Source: Pseudomonas sp. MTM4 (GTDB lineage: Bacteria > Pseudomonadota > Gammaproteobacteria > Pseudomonadales > Pseudomonadaceae). Taken from it: DNA of 64,000 nt. Under the pieces are notes generated by a model. That model searched no databases. It saw nothing but the letters and a program-made list of their open reading frames with translations, and was not told the origin of the DNA. Made by a program: the position numbers and the translations under genes. Shown one piece after another: positions 30,163-40,239 of the stretch; position 1 is the first letter of the stretch, and each line of letters opens with the position of its first letter. Where the stretch lies: assembly GCF_019355055.1 (NCBI RefSeq), contig NZ_CP048411.1, positions 1,240,001 through 1,304,000 on the forward strand, in the 5' to 3' direction.

Positions 30163-31455
30163 ATGCGATTGCTGCTGTGCTTGATCGCGGTGCTTACGTT
30201 GGCCGTCGCGCCTGTCCAGGCCGCGGATATCAGCGTCGAGGCGTATGGCTACCCCTTGAGCAACCCCTTCGAAGCGACCATCGCCACGACCCCCGTGGCG
30301 CTGCGCGCCGAAGTGCCCAGCGATGACGACATCGATCAGGCTGACTATCGCCTGCGTCTGCGTCCCGAACGGGAATTCATCCTTCCGGAAAATTTCTGGG
30401 CAGTGACACGGCTGACCTACCGCTTGGCACGGCAACCTGGGCCTGCCCCACTGATGTTCATCATCTCGGGCACCGGCGCGAGCTACGCGGCGGCGAAAGC
30501 CGAGTCGCTGAAGCGACTGTTCTACGGGGCCGGCTATCACGTGGTGCAGCTGTCTTCGCCAACCAGCTTCGACTTCATCGCCGCCGCCTCACGTTACGCC
30601 ACCCCGGGTTACAGCCCTGACGATGCCAAGGACATGTATCGAGTCATGCAGGCCGTCCGTGCGCAACAGCACGACCTGCCGGTCACCGAGTTCCATCTCA
30701 CCGGCTACAGCCTCGGCGCGCTCAACGCGGCCTTTGTCAGCAAGCTCGATGAGACGCGGCAGAGCTTCAACTTCAAGCGGGTGCTGATGCTCAACCCGCC
30801 GGTCAATCTCTACACCTCGATCAACAATCTGGACAAGCTGGTGCAAACCCAGGTTGAAGCGATCGACAGCACCACCACGTTTTACCAAGTCATTCTGGAA
30901 AAGCTCGCCCGCTACTATCGGCAAAAAGGCGCGATTAACCTCGACGAGGCTTTGCTGTTCGACTTTCAGCAGTCATCCCTGCGGCTGACCGACGAGCAAA
31001 TGGCGATGCTGGTCGGCTCGGCGTTCCGTTTCTCGGCTGCCGATATCGTCTTCACATCCGACCTGATCAACCGCCGAGGATTAATCGTCCCGCCCGGCTA
31101 CCCGATCGACGAAGGCACCAGCCTCGAGCCCTTCTTCCGCCGCGCCCTGCTCTGCGACTTCGATTGCTACATGACCGAACAACTCATCCCCATGTGGCGG
31201 GCCCAGCAAGATGGCGGAAGCCTGACGCAACTGGTGCAACAGGTCAGCCTGTATGCGCTGGAAGATTATCTGCGCGACAGCCCGAAGATCGGCGTCATGC
31301 ACAACGCTGACGACATAATTCTCGGTGCTGGCGATCTGGGCTTCCTGCGCCGGACGTTTGGCGAACGCATGACGCTGTATCCGCGCGGCGGCCATTGCGG
31401 CAATCTCGATTACCGGGTCAATGCTCAAGACATGCTGGAGTTCTTCCGTGGCTAG
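30163..31455 (+). CDS. secreted alpha/beta hydrolase-like protein
   Basis: A 430-residue exported protein with a signal peptide (about 1-21, ending APVQAAD). The middle contains an alpha/beta-hydrolase core: LMFIISGTGASYAA for the oxyanion strand, the nucleophile elbow GYSLGALNAAF (G-x-S-x-G), and a late GGHCGN with the probable catalytic histidine. The aspartate of the triad is probably in HNADDIILG. It overlaps the next gene (an MlaA paralogue) by 8 bp, so the pair is coupled and may act on phospholipids at the outer membrane; this is inference. AAGGAGAG lies upstream of the ATG at 30163, which settles the start. Confidence 0.8.
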   Translation: MRLLLCLIAVLTLAVAPVQAADISVEAYGYPLSNPFEATIATTPVALRAEVPSDDDIDQADYRLRLRPEREFILPENFWAVTRLTYRLARQPGPAPLMFIISGTGASYAAAKAESLKRLFYGAGYHVVQLSSPTSFDFIAAASRYATPGYSPDDAKDMYRVMQAVRAQQHDLPVTEFHLTGYSLGALNAAFVSKLDETRQSFNFKRVLMLNPPVNLYTSINNLDKLVQTQVEAIDSTTTFYQVILEKLARYYRQKGAINLDEALLFDFQQSSLRLTDEQMAMLVGSAFRFSAADIVFTSDLINRRGLIVPPGYPIDEGTSLEPFFRRALLCDFDCYMTEQLIPMWRAQQDGGSLTQLVQQVSLYALEDYLRDSPKIGVMHNADDIILGAGDLGFLRRTFGERMTLYPRGGHCGNLDYRVNAQDMLEFFRG

Positions 31456-32218
31456 ATGTCATTTGTTTGCATTGCTGTTCTTGGCCAGCGGCATCGCCCA
31501 TGCACAGACGCCGATCCCCGATGAGGATGGCTTCACCCATCCGCTGCGTAACCTGAAATTCAATCCTGGCCTGGATCAACGCGAGTTCGAGCGCGCCACC
31601 TTCGACGCGCTGGATATTCACGATCCCTGGGAATCGCTGAACCGGCGCATGTATTACTTCAATTACCGTCTGGATCAGTGGGTGATGCTTCCGGCGGTGC
31701 GAGGCTACCGCTATGTCACGCCTCGGATCGTGCGCACCGGCGTGAGCAACTTTTTCAGTAACCTCGGCGAGATCCCAACGCTGTTCAACAGCGTGGCGCA
31801 GCTCAAGGGCCAGCGAGCGATGAGCACCACAGCACGATTGCTGTTCAACACCATCATTGGTGTCGGCGGCATTTGGGACCCTGCTACCCGCATGGGCCTG
31901 CCGCGCTACAACGAGGACTTCGGCCAGACGCTAGGCTTTTATGGCGTCCCGCATGGGCCGTATCTGATCCTGCCCGCGCTCGGCCCATCCAACCTGCGCG
32001 ATACCGCTGGACAGGTAGTGGACTTCGGCGTCGAGCGGCAAGTCGATTACTTCGACTATGGCGAAGCCAGCGGTGGTGAATTCGGCATTACCGCGCTTCG
32101 ACTGATCGACATCCGCCACACCACCAGCCTGCGCTATGGGCAACTCAACTCGCCGTTCGAATATGAAAAGGTCCGCTACGTTTACACCCGAGCGCGGGAA
32201 TTGCAGATAGGCGAGTGA
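31448..32218 (+). CDS. MlaA (VacJ) family protein without lipobox
   Basis: A 256-residue protein with the MlaA fold signature: DPWESLNRRMYYFNYRLD, VSNFFSNLGEIPTLFNS, and GLPRYNEDFGQTLGFYGVPHGPYLILP. MlaA proteins form an outer-membrane doughnut that removes mislocalised phospholipids. The start is the GTG at 31448, with GGAG 7 bases before it and an 8-bp overlap with the hydrolase gene. The N-terminus (MARCHLFALLFLASGIAHAQ) is a signal peptide ending in a type I AHA|Q site with no cysteine, so it is not a normal lipoprotein. It is likely a paralogue of the canonical VacJ. Confidence 0.87.
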   Translation: MARCHLFALLFLASGIAHAQTPIPDEDGFTHPLRNLKFNPGLDQREFERATFDALDIHDPWESLNRRMYYFNYRLDQWVMLPAVRGYRYVTPRIVRTGVSNFFSNLGEIPTLFNSVAQLKGQRAMSTTARLLFNTIIGVGGIWDPATRMGLPRYNEDFGQTLGFYGVPHGPYLILPALGPSNLRDTAGQVVDFGVERQVDYFDYGEASGGEFGITALRLIDIRHTTSLRYGQLNSPFEYEKVRYVYTRARELQIGE

Positions 32219-32309
32219 TCGAAGCGTTAGATAAGAATCGTGGAAACTTCGCATCAATCAATCGCGTGGGGCACGGTAGCCTTCATCCAAACCTCTTTGG
32301 AGATATGCC

Positions 32310-33155
32310 ATGCCCATGCGCGAGATTCTTGAAATCAGCACCGGTCGCGCCACCTCCGATGGCGCCGGTGTCAGTCTGACCCGTTTGTTCGGCGGTGACG
32401 TAGCGGAGCGATTCGATCCATTCCTGATGCTCGACGAGTTCGGCTCCGACAACCCTGACGAGTACATCGCCGGCTTCCCGCCACACCCGCACCGCGGCTT
32501 CGAGACCGTGACCTATATGATCGAGGGCCGCATGCGCCACGAAGACCATCTCGGCAATGTCGGGCTGCTCGAAAACGGCGGTGTGCAATGGATGACGGCG
32601 GCACGCGGCGTGATCCACAGCGAGATGCCGCAACAGGAACAAGGCGTCATGCGCGGCTTCCAGCTGTGGCTTAACCTGCCCGCCAAAAGCAAGATGGGCG
32701 ATCCGGGTTATCGGGACTTCGCGCCAGCAGAAGTCCCGCGCGTCACCTTGCCCAGCGGCGTCGAAGCGGTGGTCATCGCCGGACGGTTCCAAGCCGACGG
32801 GGTGGATCAGCCAGGCGCCGTGCAACGACCGGATACTGAACCGCAGCTGTTCGATCTGCACCTGCCCGCCGGCAGCCAACTCAACCCGCAGCTGCTCGAT
32901 GGACACCGGCTGATCCTGTACGTATATGAAGGCGAGATCGAGATTGCCGGAAAGCGCCTCGGCAAGAATCAGCTGGCCAGGCTTTCCGATCAGGGCGAAC
33001 TGCAGCTGAACTCCGGCACCGGCGCGCGAGTGCTGCTATTGGCCGGCCAGCCGATTGGCGAACCGATCGTCCAGTACGGCCCGTTCGTGATGAACAGTCG
33101 CGAGGAAATCGAGCAGGCCCTGCGCGACTTCCGCGACGGCGTACTTACGGAGTGA
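32310..33155 (+). CDS. pirin family protein
   Basis: A 281-residue bicupin of the pirin family. The N-terminal cupin has the metal ligands in FPPHPHRGFETVTYMIEG and MRHEDHLGN. Bacterial pirins are quercetinase-like oxygenases or regulators of central metabolism; the role here is unknown. An SD-like GGAG lies 10 bases before the ATG. Its 3' end overlaps the convergent acyltransferase gene by 11 bp. Confidence 0.92.
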   Translation: MPMREILEISTGRATSDGAGVSLTRLFGGDVAERFDPFLMLDEFGSDNPDEYIAGFPPHPHRGFETVTYMIEGRMRHEDHLGNVGLLENGGVQWMTAARGVIHSEMPQQEQGVMRGFQLWLNLPAKSKMGDPGYRDFAPAEVPRVTLPSGVEAVVIAGRFQADGVDQPGAVQRPDTEPQLFDLHLPAGSQLNPQLLDGHRLILYVYEGEIEIAGKRLGKNQLARLSDQGELQLNSGTGARVLLLAGQPIGEPIVQYGPFVMNSREEIEQALRDFRDGVLTE

Positions 33156-34095
33156 TCGGTTTCTTCGGCAACTTTCTATAGAGGCTTGGCTCACCCTCTG
33201 GACGCGTCTTGAAGCGGCGGTGGGCCCACAGATATTGCTCGGGATGCTGCCGCACCACGTGCTCCACCCACTCGTTGATGCGCCGGCAATCGGCCTCCTC
33301 GCTTTCACCCGGGAAATCAAGCAGCGGTGGGTGAATGGCCAATCTGTAGCCAGAGCCATCGGCGAGCCGCGTCTGCGTATACGGCACGACGCGTGCCTTG
33401 CCCAGGCGGGCGAACTTGGTGGTGGCGGTCACGGTTGCGGCATTGATACCAAACCAAGGGACGAAAAGACTCTGCTTGCGCCCATAATCCTGGTCCGGCG
33501 CGTACCAGATCGCTCGACCGGCGCGCAGCACCTTGAGCATCGCGCGTACGTCCTCACGCTCGATGGCGCTAGCGTCGAGATTGTGCCGCTCCCGCCCGCG
33601 TCGCTGGACGAAATCGAACACCGCATTCTTGTGCTCGCGATACATGCCATCGATGGTGTGACGCTGACTCAGCAAGGCCGCACCGATTTCCAGCGTAGTG
33701 AAATGCAGCGCCATCAGAATCACGCCCTGCCCCTCGGCCTGGGCCTGTTGCAGGTGCTCGAGACCCTCGACATGCGCCAGCTTATGCAGCCGGTCCTTGG
33801 ACCACCACCAGCTCATGGCCATTTCGAAGAAGGCGATACCGGTCGAGGCGAAGTTCTCGCGTAGCAGTCGCTCGCGCTGCTTGTCGTTCAGCTCGGGGAA
33901 ACATAACTGCAGGTTGCGCCGAGCGATTTGTCGCCTGGAGCGGGCAACCCGATACATCAGTGCACCGAGGCCGCGCCCAAGAAGCAGCAGAACGCGGTAA
34001 GGCAGCTGCACCACCAACCACAGCAAAGCCAGTCCCAGCCACAGCAGCCAGAAACGCGGATGAAGAAAGGATGCGCGAAAACGAGGACGATCCAT
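33145..34095 (-). CDS. htrB: lipid A lauroyl acyltransferase (LpxL/HtrB)
   Basis: A 316-residue inner-membrane acyltransferase that adds a secondary acyl chain to lipid A. It has one N-terminal membrane anchor (about 8-35) and the catalytic H-x4-E motif in MALHFTTLEIGA. YAPDQDYGRKQSLFVPWFG is the conserved second block. I use the ATG at 34095; an in-frame ATG at 34125, preceded by AAGGG, would add ten residues and is equally possible. It is divergent from minC, an arrangement conserved in pseudomonads. Confidence 0.88.
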   Translation of the reverse strand: MDRPRFRASFLHPRFWLLWLGLALLWLVVQLPYRVLLLLGRGLGALMYRVARSRRQIARRNLQLCFPELNDKQRERLLRENFASTGIAFFEMAMSWWWSKDRLHKLAHVEGLEHLQQAQAEGQGVILMALHFTTLEIGAALLSQRHTIDGMYREHKNAVFDFVQRRGRERHNLDASAIEREDVRAMLKVLRAGRAIWYAPDQDYGRKQSLFVPWFGINAATVTATTKFARLGKARVVPYTQTRLADGSGYRLAIHPPLLDFPGESEEADCRRINEWVEHVVRQHPEQYLWAHRRFKTRPEGEPSLYRKLPKKPITP

Positions 34096-34283
34096 CGGCA
34101 AGCCCGAACCGGTAAAAGCGCGCATTCTAAGCCCTTGCGGCAAAAATTGCCGGAGCGGGGCTTGGCCACAGCGGGTTGGCCGCTCTGCTTGCCGTTGATT
34201 TTTCTTGCCGCTGGCCGCTTGTGGCTTGCAGCTCAACGCCTCCCCCGCTATAAGTCCTCGCCATTTACCGCAGCAGGCAGACC

Positions 34284-35015
34284 ATGAGCCAAGCCGACCT
34301 TTCCGACCAAGCCCCAGTGTTCCAGCTCAAGGGCAGCATGCTTGCCATAACCGTGCTGGAGTTGACGCAGAACGACCTGGAGCGCCTCGATCAACAGCTG
34401 GCCGTGAAGGTCGAGCAAGCGCCGGATTTCTTCAACAACACCCCGCTGGTCCTCGCGCTGGACAAGCTGCCCGCCGATTGCAATCTCGACCTTCCGGCAC
34501 TCATCGCGCTGTGCCGCAAGCACGGCCTGCGCACCCTGGCGCTGCGTGCCGGCGATCCCCAAGTCATCGAGGCGGCCGCGGCGCTCGACCTTCCCGTACT
34601 GCCACCGTCCGGTGCCAAGGAACGCAAGCTGGACCTCGCCAGCAAGGCATCGGCAGCACCGACCAAACCCGCCGAACCGATCTATCGCCCCACCCGCGTG
34701 GTCACCACGCCTATCCGCGGCGGCCAGCAGGTCTATGCGCAGGGTGGCGACTTGATCGTACTGGCCGCCGTCAGCCCGGGCGCGGAACTTCTCGCCGATG
34801 GAAACATCCATGTGTACGGTCCATTGCGTGGGCGTGCCTTGGCAGGTATCAAGGGAGATACCGACGCACGCATTTTCTGTCAGCAGCTCGCCGCCGAAAT
34901 GGTCTCCATCGCGGGGCATTACAAGGTTGCCGAAGACCTGCGGCGCGACCCGTTATGGACCGAAGCCGTACAGATGAAGCTATCCGGCGACATGTTGAAC
35001 ATCACCCGCCTTTAA
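34284..35015 (+). CDS. minC: septum site-determining protein MinC
   Basis: A 243-residue inhibitor of FtsZ polymerisation. The N-terminal MinC_N domain covers about 1-105, a linker rich in alanine and lysine follows, and the C-terminal beta-helical domain (about 130-240) has the family hallmarks [16 protein letters not shown] and [16 protein letters not shown]. MinC is recruited to the membrane by MinD. It is the first gene of minCDE, 91 bp before minD. Confidence 0.95.
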   Translation: MSQADLSDQAPVFQLKGSMLAITVLELTQNDLERLDQQLAVKVEQAPDFFNNTPLVLALDKLPADCNLDLPALIALCRKHGLRTLALRAGDPQVIEAAAALDLPVLPPSGAKERKLDLASKASAAPTKPAEPIYRPTRVVTTPIRGGQQVYAQGGDLIVLAAVSPGAELLADGNIHVYGPLRGRALAGIKGDTDARIFCQQLAAEMVSIAGHYKVAEDLRRDPLWTEAVQMKLSGDMLNITRL

Positions 35016-35106
35016 CGGATACTGCCGCGAATTTTCAAGCACCAAAACGGGCGTACCGCGAGCCGAATTGGCTACGGTCCCGACTTCATATTTAGGGTGA
35101 ATCACC

Positions 35107-35922
35107 TTGGCCAAGATCCTCGTAGTCACTTCCGGCAAGGGTGGCGTCGGTAAAACCACATCCAGCGCCGCCATCGGTACCGGTCTCGCCTTGCGCGGCC
35201 ACAAGACCGTCATCGTCGACTTCGACGTTGGCCTGCGTAATCTGGACCTGATCATGGGCTGCGAGCGCCGCGTGGTGTATGACTTCGTCAACGTCATTCA
35301 AGGCGACGCCACCCTCACCCAGGCCCTGATCAAGGACAAGCGCCTCGAGAACCTCTACGTGCTCGCCGCCAGCCAGACCCGTGACAAGGACGCCCTGACG
35401 CTCGAAGGCGTTGGCAAGGTGATCGATGAGCTGGCCAAGACTTTCGAATTCGTCATTTGCGACTCCCCGGCAGGCATCGAGAAAGGTGCTCACCTGGCAA
35501 TGTATTACGCCGACGAGGCCATCGTCGTAACCAACCCGGAAGTCTCCTCGGTTCGTGACTCTGATCGCATGCTGGGCCTGCTTGCCAGCAAGTCCCGTCG
35601 CGCCGAAAACGGCGAGGAATCGATCAAGGAGCATCTGCTGCTGACCCGCTACAACCCCGAGCGTGTGGTCAAGGGCGAAATGCTTGGTGTCGAAGACGTC
35701 GAGGAAATTCTCTCGATCCGCCTACTGGGTGTCATTCCGGAATCCCAGGCGGTACTCAAGGCTTCCAACCAGGGCGTACCGGTCATCCTCGATGACCAGA
35801 GCGATGCGGGCCAGGCGTACAGCGACGCAGTGGATCGTTTGCTGGGTAAAGAAGTGAACCATCGCTTCCTAGACGTTAAAAAGCAGGGCTTCCTGCAACG
35901 ATTGTTCGGAGGTCGCGAATGA
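35107..35922 (+). CDS. minD: septum site-determining protein MinD
   Basis: A 271-residue ParA/Mrp-family ATPase. It has the deviant Walker [10 protein letters not shown] (residues 10-18), the switch region [10 protein letters not shown], and a C-terminal amphipathic membrane-targeting helix ([12 protein letters not shown]). It oscillates between the poles with MinE and carries MinC. The start codon is TTG at 35107, with a GGTGA site upstream; translation from this codon gives the conserved [14 protein letters not shown]-terminus. Confidence 0.96.
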   Translation: MAKILVVTSGKGGVGKTTSSAAIGTGLALRGHKTVIVDFDVGLRNLDLIMGCERRVVYDFVNVIQGDATLTQALIKDKRLENLYVLAASQTRDKDALTLEGVGKVIDELAKTFEFVICDSPAGIEKGAHLAMYYADEAIVVTNPEVSSVRDSDRMLGLLASKSRRAENGEESIKEHLLLTRYNPERVVKGEMLGVEDVEEILSIRLLGVIPESQAVLKASNQGVPVILDDQSDAGQAYSDAVDRLLGKEVNHRFLDVKKQGFLQRLFGGRE

Positions 35923-36176
35923 ACCTTCTCGACTTCTTTCGTGAGCGCAAGAAGAAGGAAACGCCAGCCAACATCGCGAAGGAACGCCTGCAGATCATCG
36001 TTGCGCACGAGCGCGGCCAGCGTACGCAACCGGACTATCTGCCCGCTCTACAGAAAGAGCTGGTCGAGGTGATTCGCAAGTATGTGAACATCGAAAGCGA
36101 TCAGGTGCAGGTCGCACTGGAAGATCAGGGCAGCTGTTCGATCCTTGAATTGAACATTACCCTGCCGGATCGTTAA
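35919..36176 (+). CDS. minE: cell division topological specificity factor MinE
   Basis: An 85-residue protein. The N-terminal anti-MinCD region (about 1-35, [20 protein letters not shown]) and the C-terminal dimerisation domain are both intact. It overlaps minD by 4 bp (ATGA), so translation is coupled. It stimulates MinD ATPase to restrict division inhibition to the poles. Confidence 0.96.
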   Translation: MNLLDFFRERKKKETPANIAKERLQIIVAHERGQRTQPDYLPALQKELVEVIRKYVNIESDQVQVALEDQGSCSILELNITLPDR

Positions 36177-36209
36177 AAATCTGCCTGGATCTGCTGCGCG
36201 TCGGCCCTG

Positions 36210-36290
36210 CAGCGTTAAAAACAGGCTCGGATGCTCATTTACAACAGTAAACTCCGCTTCCTCGCCTGTTTTTGCCTTGCATGGCTCTAG
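36210..36290. repeat. structured intergenic element with nested inverted repeats
   Basis: An outer perfect 10-bp inverted repeat (AAAAACAGGC at 36217-36226 with GCCTGTTTTT at 36264-36273) encloses an inner hairpin, TTTAC at 36238-36242 with GTAAA at 36247-36251. A 19-codon ORF, 36231-36290, runs across it. From memory, elements of this pattern occur repeatedly between genes of pseudomonads. The T-rich right arm could also help to terminate minCDE transcription. Confidence 0.55.
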
Positions 36291-36329
36291 CTAAAGAGTT
36301 CCAGAATAGATTTTCAGTAACCTCTGACG

Positions 36330-36353
36330 GACGGCGACCCACGGGTCGCCGTC
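36330..36353 (+). terminator. terminator hairpin of minCDE, or rluA leader hairpin
   Basis: An 11-bp perfect stem (36330-36340 with 36343-36353) followed by TTCGTTT. It lies 154 bp after minE and only 20 bp before the rluA start, so it could either terminate the min operon or sit in the rluA leader. Confidence 0.7.
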
Positions 36354-36373
36354 TTCGTTTATGGGAAACGCAG

Positions 36374-37009
36374 ATGCCGTTAAGCAACATCCAGATTGTT
36401 CACCAGGACGCCGCTCTGTTGGTGATCAATAAACCCACCCTGCTGCTCTCGGTACCCGGCCGCGCCGAGGATAACCGTGACTGCCTGGTGACCCGCCTGC
36501 AGGAAAACGGCTATCCCGAGGCGCGCATCGTGCATCGGCTGGACTGGGAAACCTCCGGCCTGATCGTGCTCGCCCGCGACGCCGATAGTCACCGCGAGTT
36601 GTCGCGCCAATTCCACGATCGCGAGACGGAAAAAGCCTATACCGCGCTGTGCTGGGGCGAACCGGAACAGGACAGCGGCAGTATCGACCTGCCCCTGCGA
36701 TACGACCCGCCAACCAAGCCCCGGCACGTGGTCGATCATGAACAAGGCAGGCATGCATTGACCTACTGGCGCGTTCTGGAGCGCTGCGGTCACTACAGCC
36801 GCGTCGAACTGACCCCTATTACCGGCCGCTCCCACCAGCTGCGCGTGCACATGCTTTCCATCGGGCATCCGCTACTTGGCGACCGCCTCTATGCTCACGA
36901 ACAGGCGTTGAACGCCCATGAACGACTGTGCCTGCATGCCAGCATGCTCGCCTTGACCCACCCGCAGAGTGGCGCGCGGATGCGCTTCGATTGTCCTGCG
37001 CCATTTTGA
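36374..37009 (+). CDS. rluA: RluA family pseudouridine synthase
   Basis: A 211-residue pseudouridine synthase. The catalytic motif HRLDWETSG, with the active aspartate, is near residue 57, and the C-terminal PITGRSHQLRVHM motif is typical of the RluA family. There is no S4 domain, which fits RluA itself (23S rRNA U746 and tRNA U32) rather than RluC/D. I chose the ATG at 36374, after GGGAAACG; the open frame upstream to 36272 is not coding. The TGA stop overlaps the next ATG by one base. Confidence 0.9.
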   Translation: MPLSNIQIVHQDAALLVINKPTLLLSVPGRAEDNRDCLVTRLQENGYPEARIVHRLDWETSGLIVLARDADSHRELSRQFHDRETEKAYTALCWGEPEQDSGSIDLPLRYDPPTKPRHVVDHEQGRHALTYWRVLERCGHYSRVELTPITGRSHQLRVHMLSIGHPLLGDRLYAHEQALNAHERLCLHASMLALTHPQSGARMRFDCPAPF

Positions 37010-37581
37010 TGACTCGCTTCATCGATGCAACTCGTGGCGCCCAGGCTCACCCGAGCCTGCTTAAAGCGCTCGAACTTTGGTCGCACAGTCCCGGCCTGGC
37101 GCTGGATCTAGGCTGCGGTGCCGGGCGCGATAGCTTGGCGTTGCTTCGTGCAGGCTGGAAGGTCGTCGCGCTCGACCGGGACCCAGAAGCATTGAGCGCT
37201 CTGCAGGAACAGGCAGCTGCGTATGCGCCCGGTGCGCTCACAGCACTGTGCCGGACATTCGAGGACGCCGCTCCGTTGCCGGCAGTGGACTTCGTAAATG
37301 CCAGTTTCGCACTGCCGTTCTGCCGACCAGAAGCATTTGCCGACCTCTGGATGCGAATCACCCAGGCGCTACGGCTAGGTGGTCTGTTCACCGGGCATTT
37401 TTTCGGCCCTCAAGACGACTGGGCGGCGAAGGGCCTCAGCATCCACAGCCAAGGCCAGCTCCGACGGCGGTTCGAACGCTGGGAGCTGCTGGAACTCAAC
37501 GAATTCGAATACGACGGAAAGACCGCGATAGGACGGGCCAAACACTGGCATATGTTTGAGGTCATTGCACGGCAGGGTTGA
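37009..37581 (+). CDS. class I SAM-dependent methyltransferase
   Basis: A 190-residue Rossmann-fold methyltransferase. The SAM-binding motif I is [19 protein letters not shown] near residue 32, with the acidic residue of motif II in [10 protein letters not shown]. The substrate is unknown. The ATG at 37009 shares a base with the rluA stop (TGATG), indicating translational coupling. It is cytosolic, with no membrane or signal segment. Confidence 0.85.
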   Translation: MTRFIDATRGAQAHPSLLKALELWSHSPGLALDLGCGAGRDSLALLRAGWKVVALDRDPEALSALQEQAAAYAPGALTALCRTFEDAAPLPAVDFVNASFALPFCRPEAFADLWMRITQALRLGGLFTGHFFGPQDDWAAKGLSIHSQGQLRRRFERWELLELNEFEYDGKTAIGRAKHWHMFEVIARQG

Positions 37582-37663
37582 AACGCCCGCCGTAAAGCGT
37601 CGAAGACTGCAGTCACCCTACCAATGGGATAGACTTTTCAGCCTTGCCGTCCGGAGCCCCCCC

Positions 37664-38953
37664 ATGCGCGAAGAACTCAACCAAGGCCTGATCGATTACC
37701 TCAAGGCCTCGCCAACGCCGTTTCACGCTACCCGCAGCCTTGCGTTAAGCCTTCAGGCAGCCGGCTACAAGGCGCTGGATGAAAGCGAGACCTGGCATAC
37801 CGAGCCAGGCGGCCGTTATTACGTCACCCGTAATGACTCGGCGATCATCGCCTTCCAGCTCGGCACGAAATCCGCCATCGAATACGGCGCGCGCTTGGTT
37901 GGTGCTCATACCGACAGCCCCTGCTTACGAGTCAAGCCGCAACCGGAGCTGCAGCGTCAGGGTTTCTGGCAGTTGGGTGTGGAAGTTTACGGCGGCGCCT
38001 TGTTGGCGCCCTGGTTCGACCGCGACCTATCACTGGCTGGCCGTGTCACTTATAGCCGCGACGGGAAGATCGAAAGCCAGCTGATTGATTTCAGGCTGCC
38101 CATCGCCGTGATCCCAAGCCTCGCTATTCACCTCAACCGGGATGCCAATCAAGGCTGGGCGATCAATCCGCAGAACGAACTGCCACCGATCCTGGCGCAG
38201 ATCGCCAGCGAAGACAGCCCGGATTTCCGCGCCTTGCTGGCGGATCAGCTCAGCCGCGAACACGGCCTGGTCGCCGATGTGGTGCTGGATTTCGAGCTGA
38301 GCTTCTACGACACCCAAGGCGCGGCGGTTATCGGCCTGAACGGCGAGTTCATCGCTGGTGCGCGGCTGGATAACCTGCTGTCCTGCTTTGCCGGTTTGCA
38401 AGCCCTGCTGCGTGCAGGCCCGGACGAAACCTGCGTACTGGTTTGCACCGATCACGAGGAAGTCGGCTCGGCCTCCATGTGCGGCGCCGATGGCCCGTTT
38501 CTGGAGCAGGTTCTGCGTCGTGTACTGCCCGAGGGAGAAGCATTCCAGCGCTGCATCAATCGCTCGCTGCTGATTTCGGCAGACAATGCCCATGCGGTAC
38601 ATCCCAATTACATCGACAAGCACGACGGCAATCACGGGCCGAAACTCAATGCCGGCCCGGTAATCAAGGTCAACAGCAATCAGCGATACGCCACCAGCAG
38701 CGAAACTGCCGGTTTCTTCCGGCATCTGTGTCTGGAAAACGAGGTATCGGTACAGAGCTTCGTCACGCGCAGCGACATGGGTTGCGGCTCGACCATCGGC
38801 CCGATCACGGCCAGCCAGCTGGGCGTACGCACCGTGGACATCGGCCTACCCACCTTCGGCATGCATTCGATCCGCGAACTGGCCGGCAGTCAGGACCTAG
38901 CGCATCTGGTCAAGGTGCTCAGCGCCTTCTATTCGAACGCCGAGTTGCCCTGA
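37664..38953 (+). CDS. apeB: M18 family aminopeptidase
   Basis: A 429-residue dizinc metallopeptidase. Metal-binding elements are [13 protein letters not shown] (first His), [11 protein letters not shown] (bridging Asp), DHEEVGS (Glu pair) and GMHSIRE near the C-terminus. M18 enzymes remove N-terminal acidic or neutral residues and form tetrahedral dodecamers. The length equals that of its pseudomonad homologues. The ATG at 37664 is preceded by CCGGAG. Confidence 0.94.
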   Translation: MREELNQGLIDYLKASPTPFHATRSLALSLQAAGYKALDESETWHTEPGGRYYVTRNDSAIIAFQLGTKSAIEYGARLVGAHTDSPCLRVKPQPELQRQGFWQLGVEVYGGALLAPWFDRDLSLAGRVTYSRDGKIESQLIDFRLPIAVIPSLAIHLNRDANQGWAINPQNELPPILAQIASEDSPDFRALLADQLSREHGLVADVVLDFELSFYDTQGAAVIGLNGEFIAGARLDNLLSCFAGLQALLRAGPDETCVLVCTDHEEVGSASMCGADGPFLEQVLRRVLPEGEAFQRCINRSLLISADNAHAVHPNYIDKHDGNHGPKLNAGPVIKVNSNQRYATSSETAGFFRHLCLENEVSVQSFVTRSDMGCGSTIGPITASQLGVRTVDIGLPTFGMHSIRELAGSQDLAHLVKVLSAFYSNAELP

Positions 38954-38993
38954 CTCGGAAGATCCAGGCGAGCATGCGCCCGCCTGGATTCGA

Positions 38994-39954
38994 TCACTCG
39001 ATGCTCTCGTCGATGACGAGCGCGACCTTACCCGAGACTTGATTGCTAGCCAACGCAGCGAAGGCAGCTTCCACATCGCGGATCGGGAAGCTGCGTTCCA
39101 ATCGCGGCGAGAGAGTTTATCAGCAAACAATGGCCAGATCCGGTCGCGCATGTCCGCGAGCAGCTCGGCCTTGTCATCAGCGTTACGACTGCGCAGCGTC
39201 GAGCCAATCAGCTGGATGCGCTTGGCCAGCAAGCCGCCCAGATCCATCTCGGCCTTGCGGCCGCCCATCATGCCAATGATCACCCAGCGCCCTTCCGTTG
39301 CAAGCAACTGCGTATTGAGCGCCACATACTTGGCGCCGACCGGATCGAGGATGACGTTGAACGGACCGAAGTCATGAAGCGCTTCCAGCGACTCATTGCG
39401 CAGCACGCCGCCATTCGCGCCCAACGATTCGCAGTAAGCCAGGCGTTCCGCCGAACCGACACTGACCCAGCACGGGCTGTCGAACGCCTTGCATAACTGG
39501 ATGGCAGCCGACCCGACACCGCTTGCGCCGGCGTGAAGCAGGACTTTCTCGCCAGGCTGTAGCGCGCCCAGACGGAACAGATTCAGCCACGCGGTAGCGT
39601 AGACTTCCGGAATCACGGCAGCTTCCGTCAGCGAAAGGCCTTGCGGCACCGGAAGCACGTGACGAGCATCGACACCACTTCCTCCGCCATGCCGCCGCCG
39701 GCCAGCAAGGCACAGACTCGGTCGCCTATACGATAAGAAACGCCGGACCCTACCTCGCTGATCACGCCAGCACACTCCAGCCCCAGTACATCGGTCACGC
39801 CCGGTGGCGGAGGATAATGCCCGGCACGCTGCAACAGATCGGCCCGATTCAGGCCGGCAGCCGCCACCCGAATCCTTACCTGCCCATCGCCGCACACCGG
39901 AGCGGCGCGCTCCACCCACTCGACCTGCTCCTCGACGCCTTGCAATGCCTTCAT
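38994..39954 (-). pseudogene. NAD(P)H:quinone oxidoreductase (zinc-type alcohol dehydrogenase superfamily), two frameshifts
   Basis: The intact gene would code about 320 residues, but the frame breaks twice. The first part, from the ATG at 39954 (MKALQGVEEQVEWVERAAP, GVTDVLGLECAGVISEVGSGV), is open to about 39672. Reading then resumes in another frame with DARHVLPVPQGLSLTEAAVIPE and the NADPH-binding HAGASGVGSAA region down to about 39104. The natural C-terminus (LERSFPIRDVEAAFAALA, then DESIE) resumes in the next frame and ends at the TGA at 38994-38996. Each break is explained by one missing base. Sequence on both sides of each break stays homologous, so the damage is recent or is a sequencing error; neither site is a homopolymer run. 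Confidence 0.85.
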
Positions 39955-40239
39955 GCTGCCTCCATAGTGCTTAACACCTGCGCCCGCTCACCGTTACTTG
40001 CCGGCGATGCAGGCCGCTGATAATTGCTGCATCAGACCATATGGCTATCCCTTACCACGAATTGCCGATTCGGTATGGCGTGGCGCCGGGGTTAGCCTGC
40101 CGGCTGATGCGATCTCTGTCGCGGCGTGTTAGCCGCCAGGTACCATCGGGCTGTTGTTATTCCGTCGGGCGGATGCCGCTCGACGCCTGATTGATGGCCT
40201 AATATGCGTTATTACCCAGCCTCGCGGCGCCCCTTCGAA

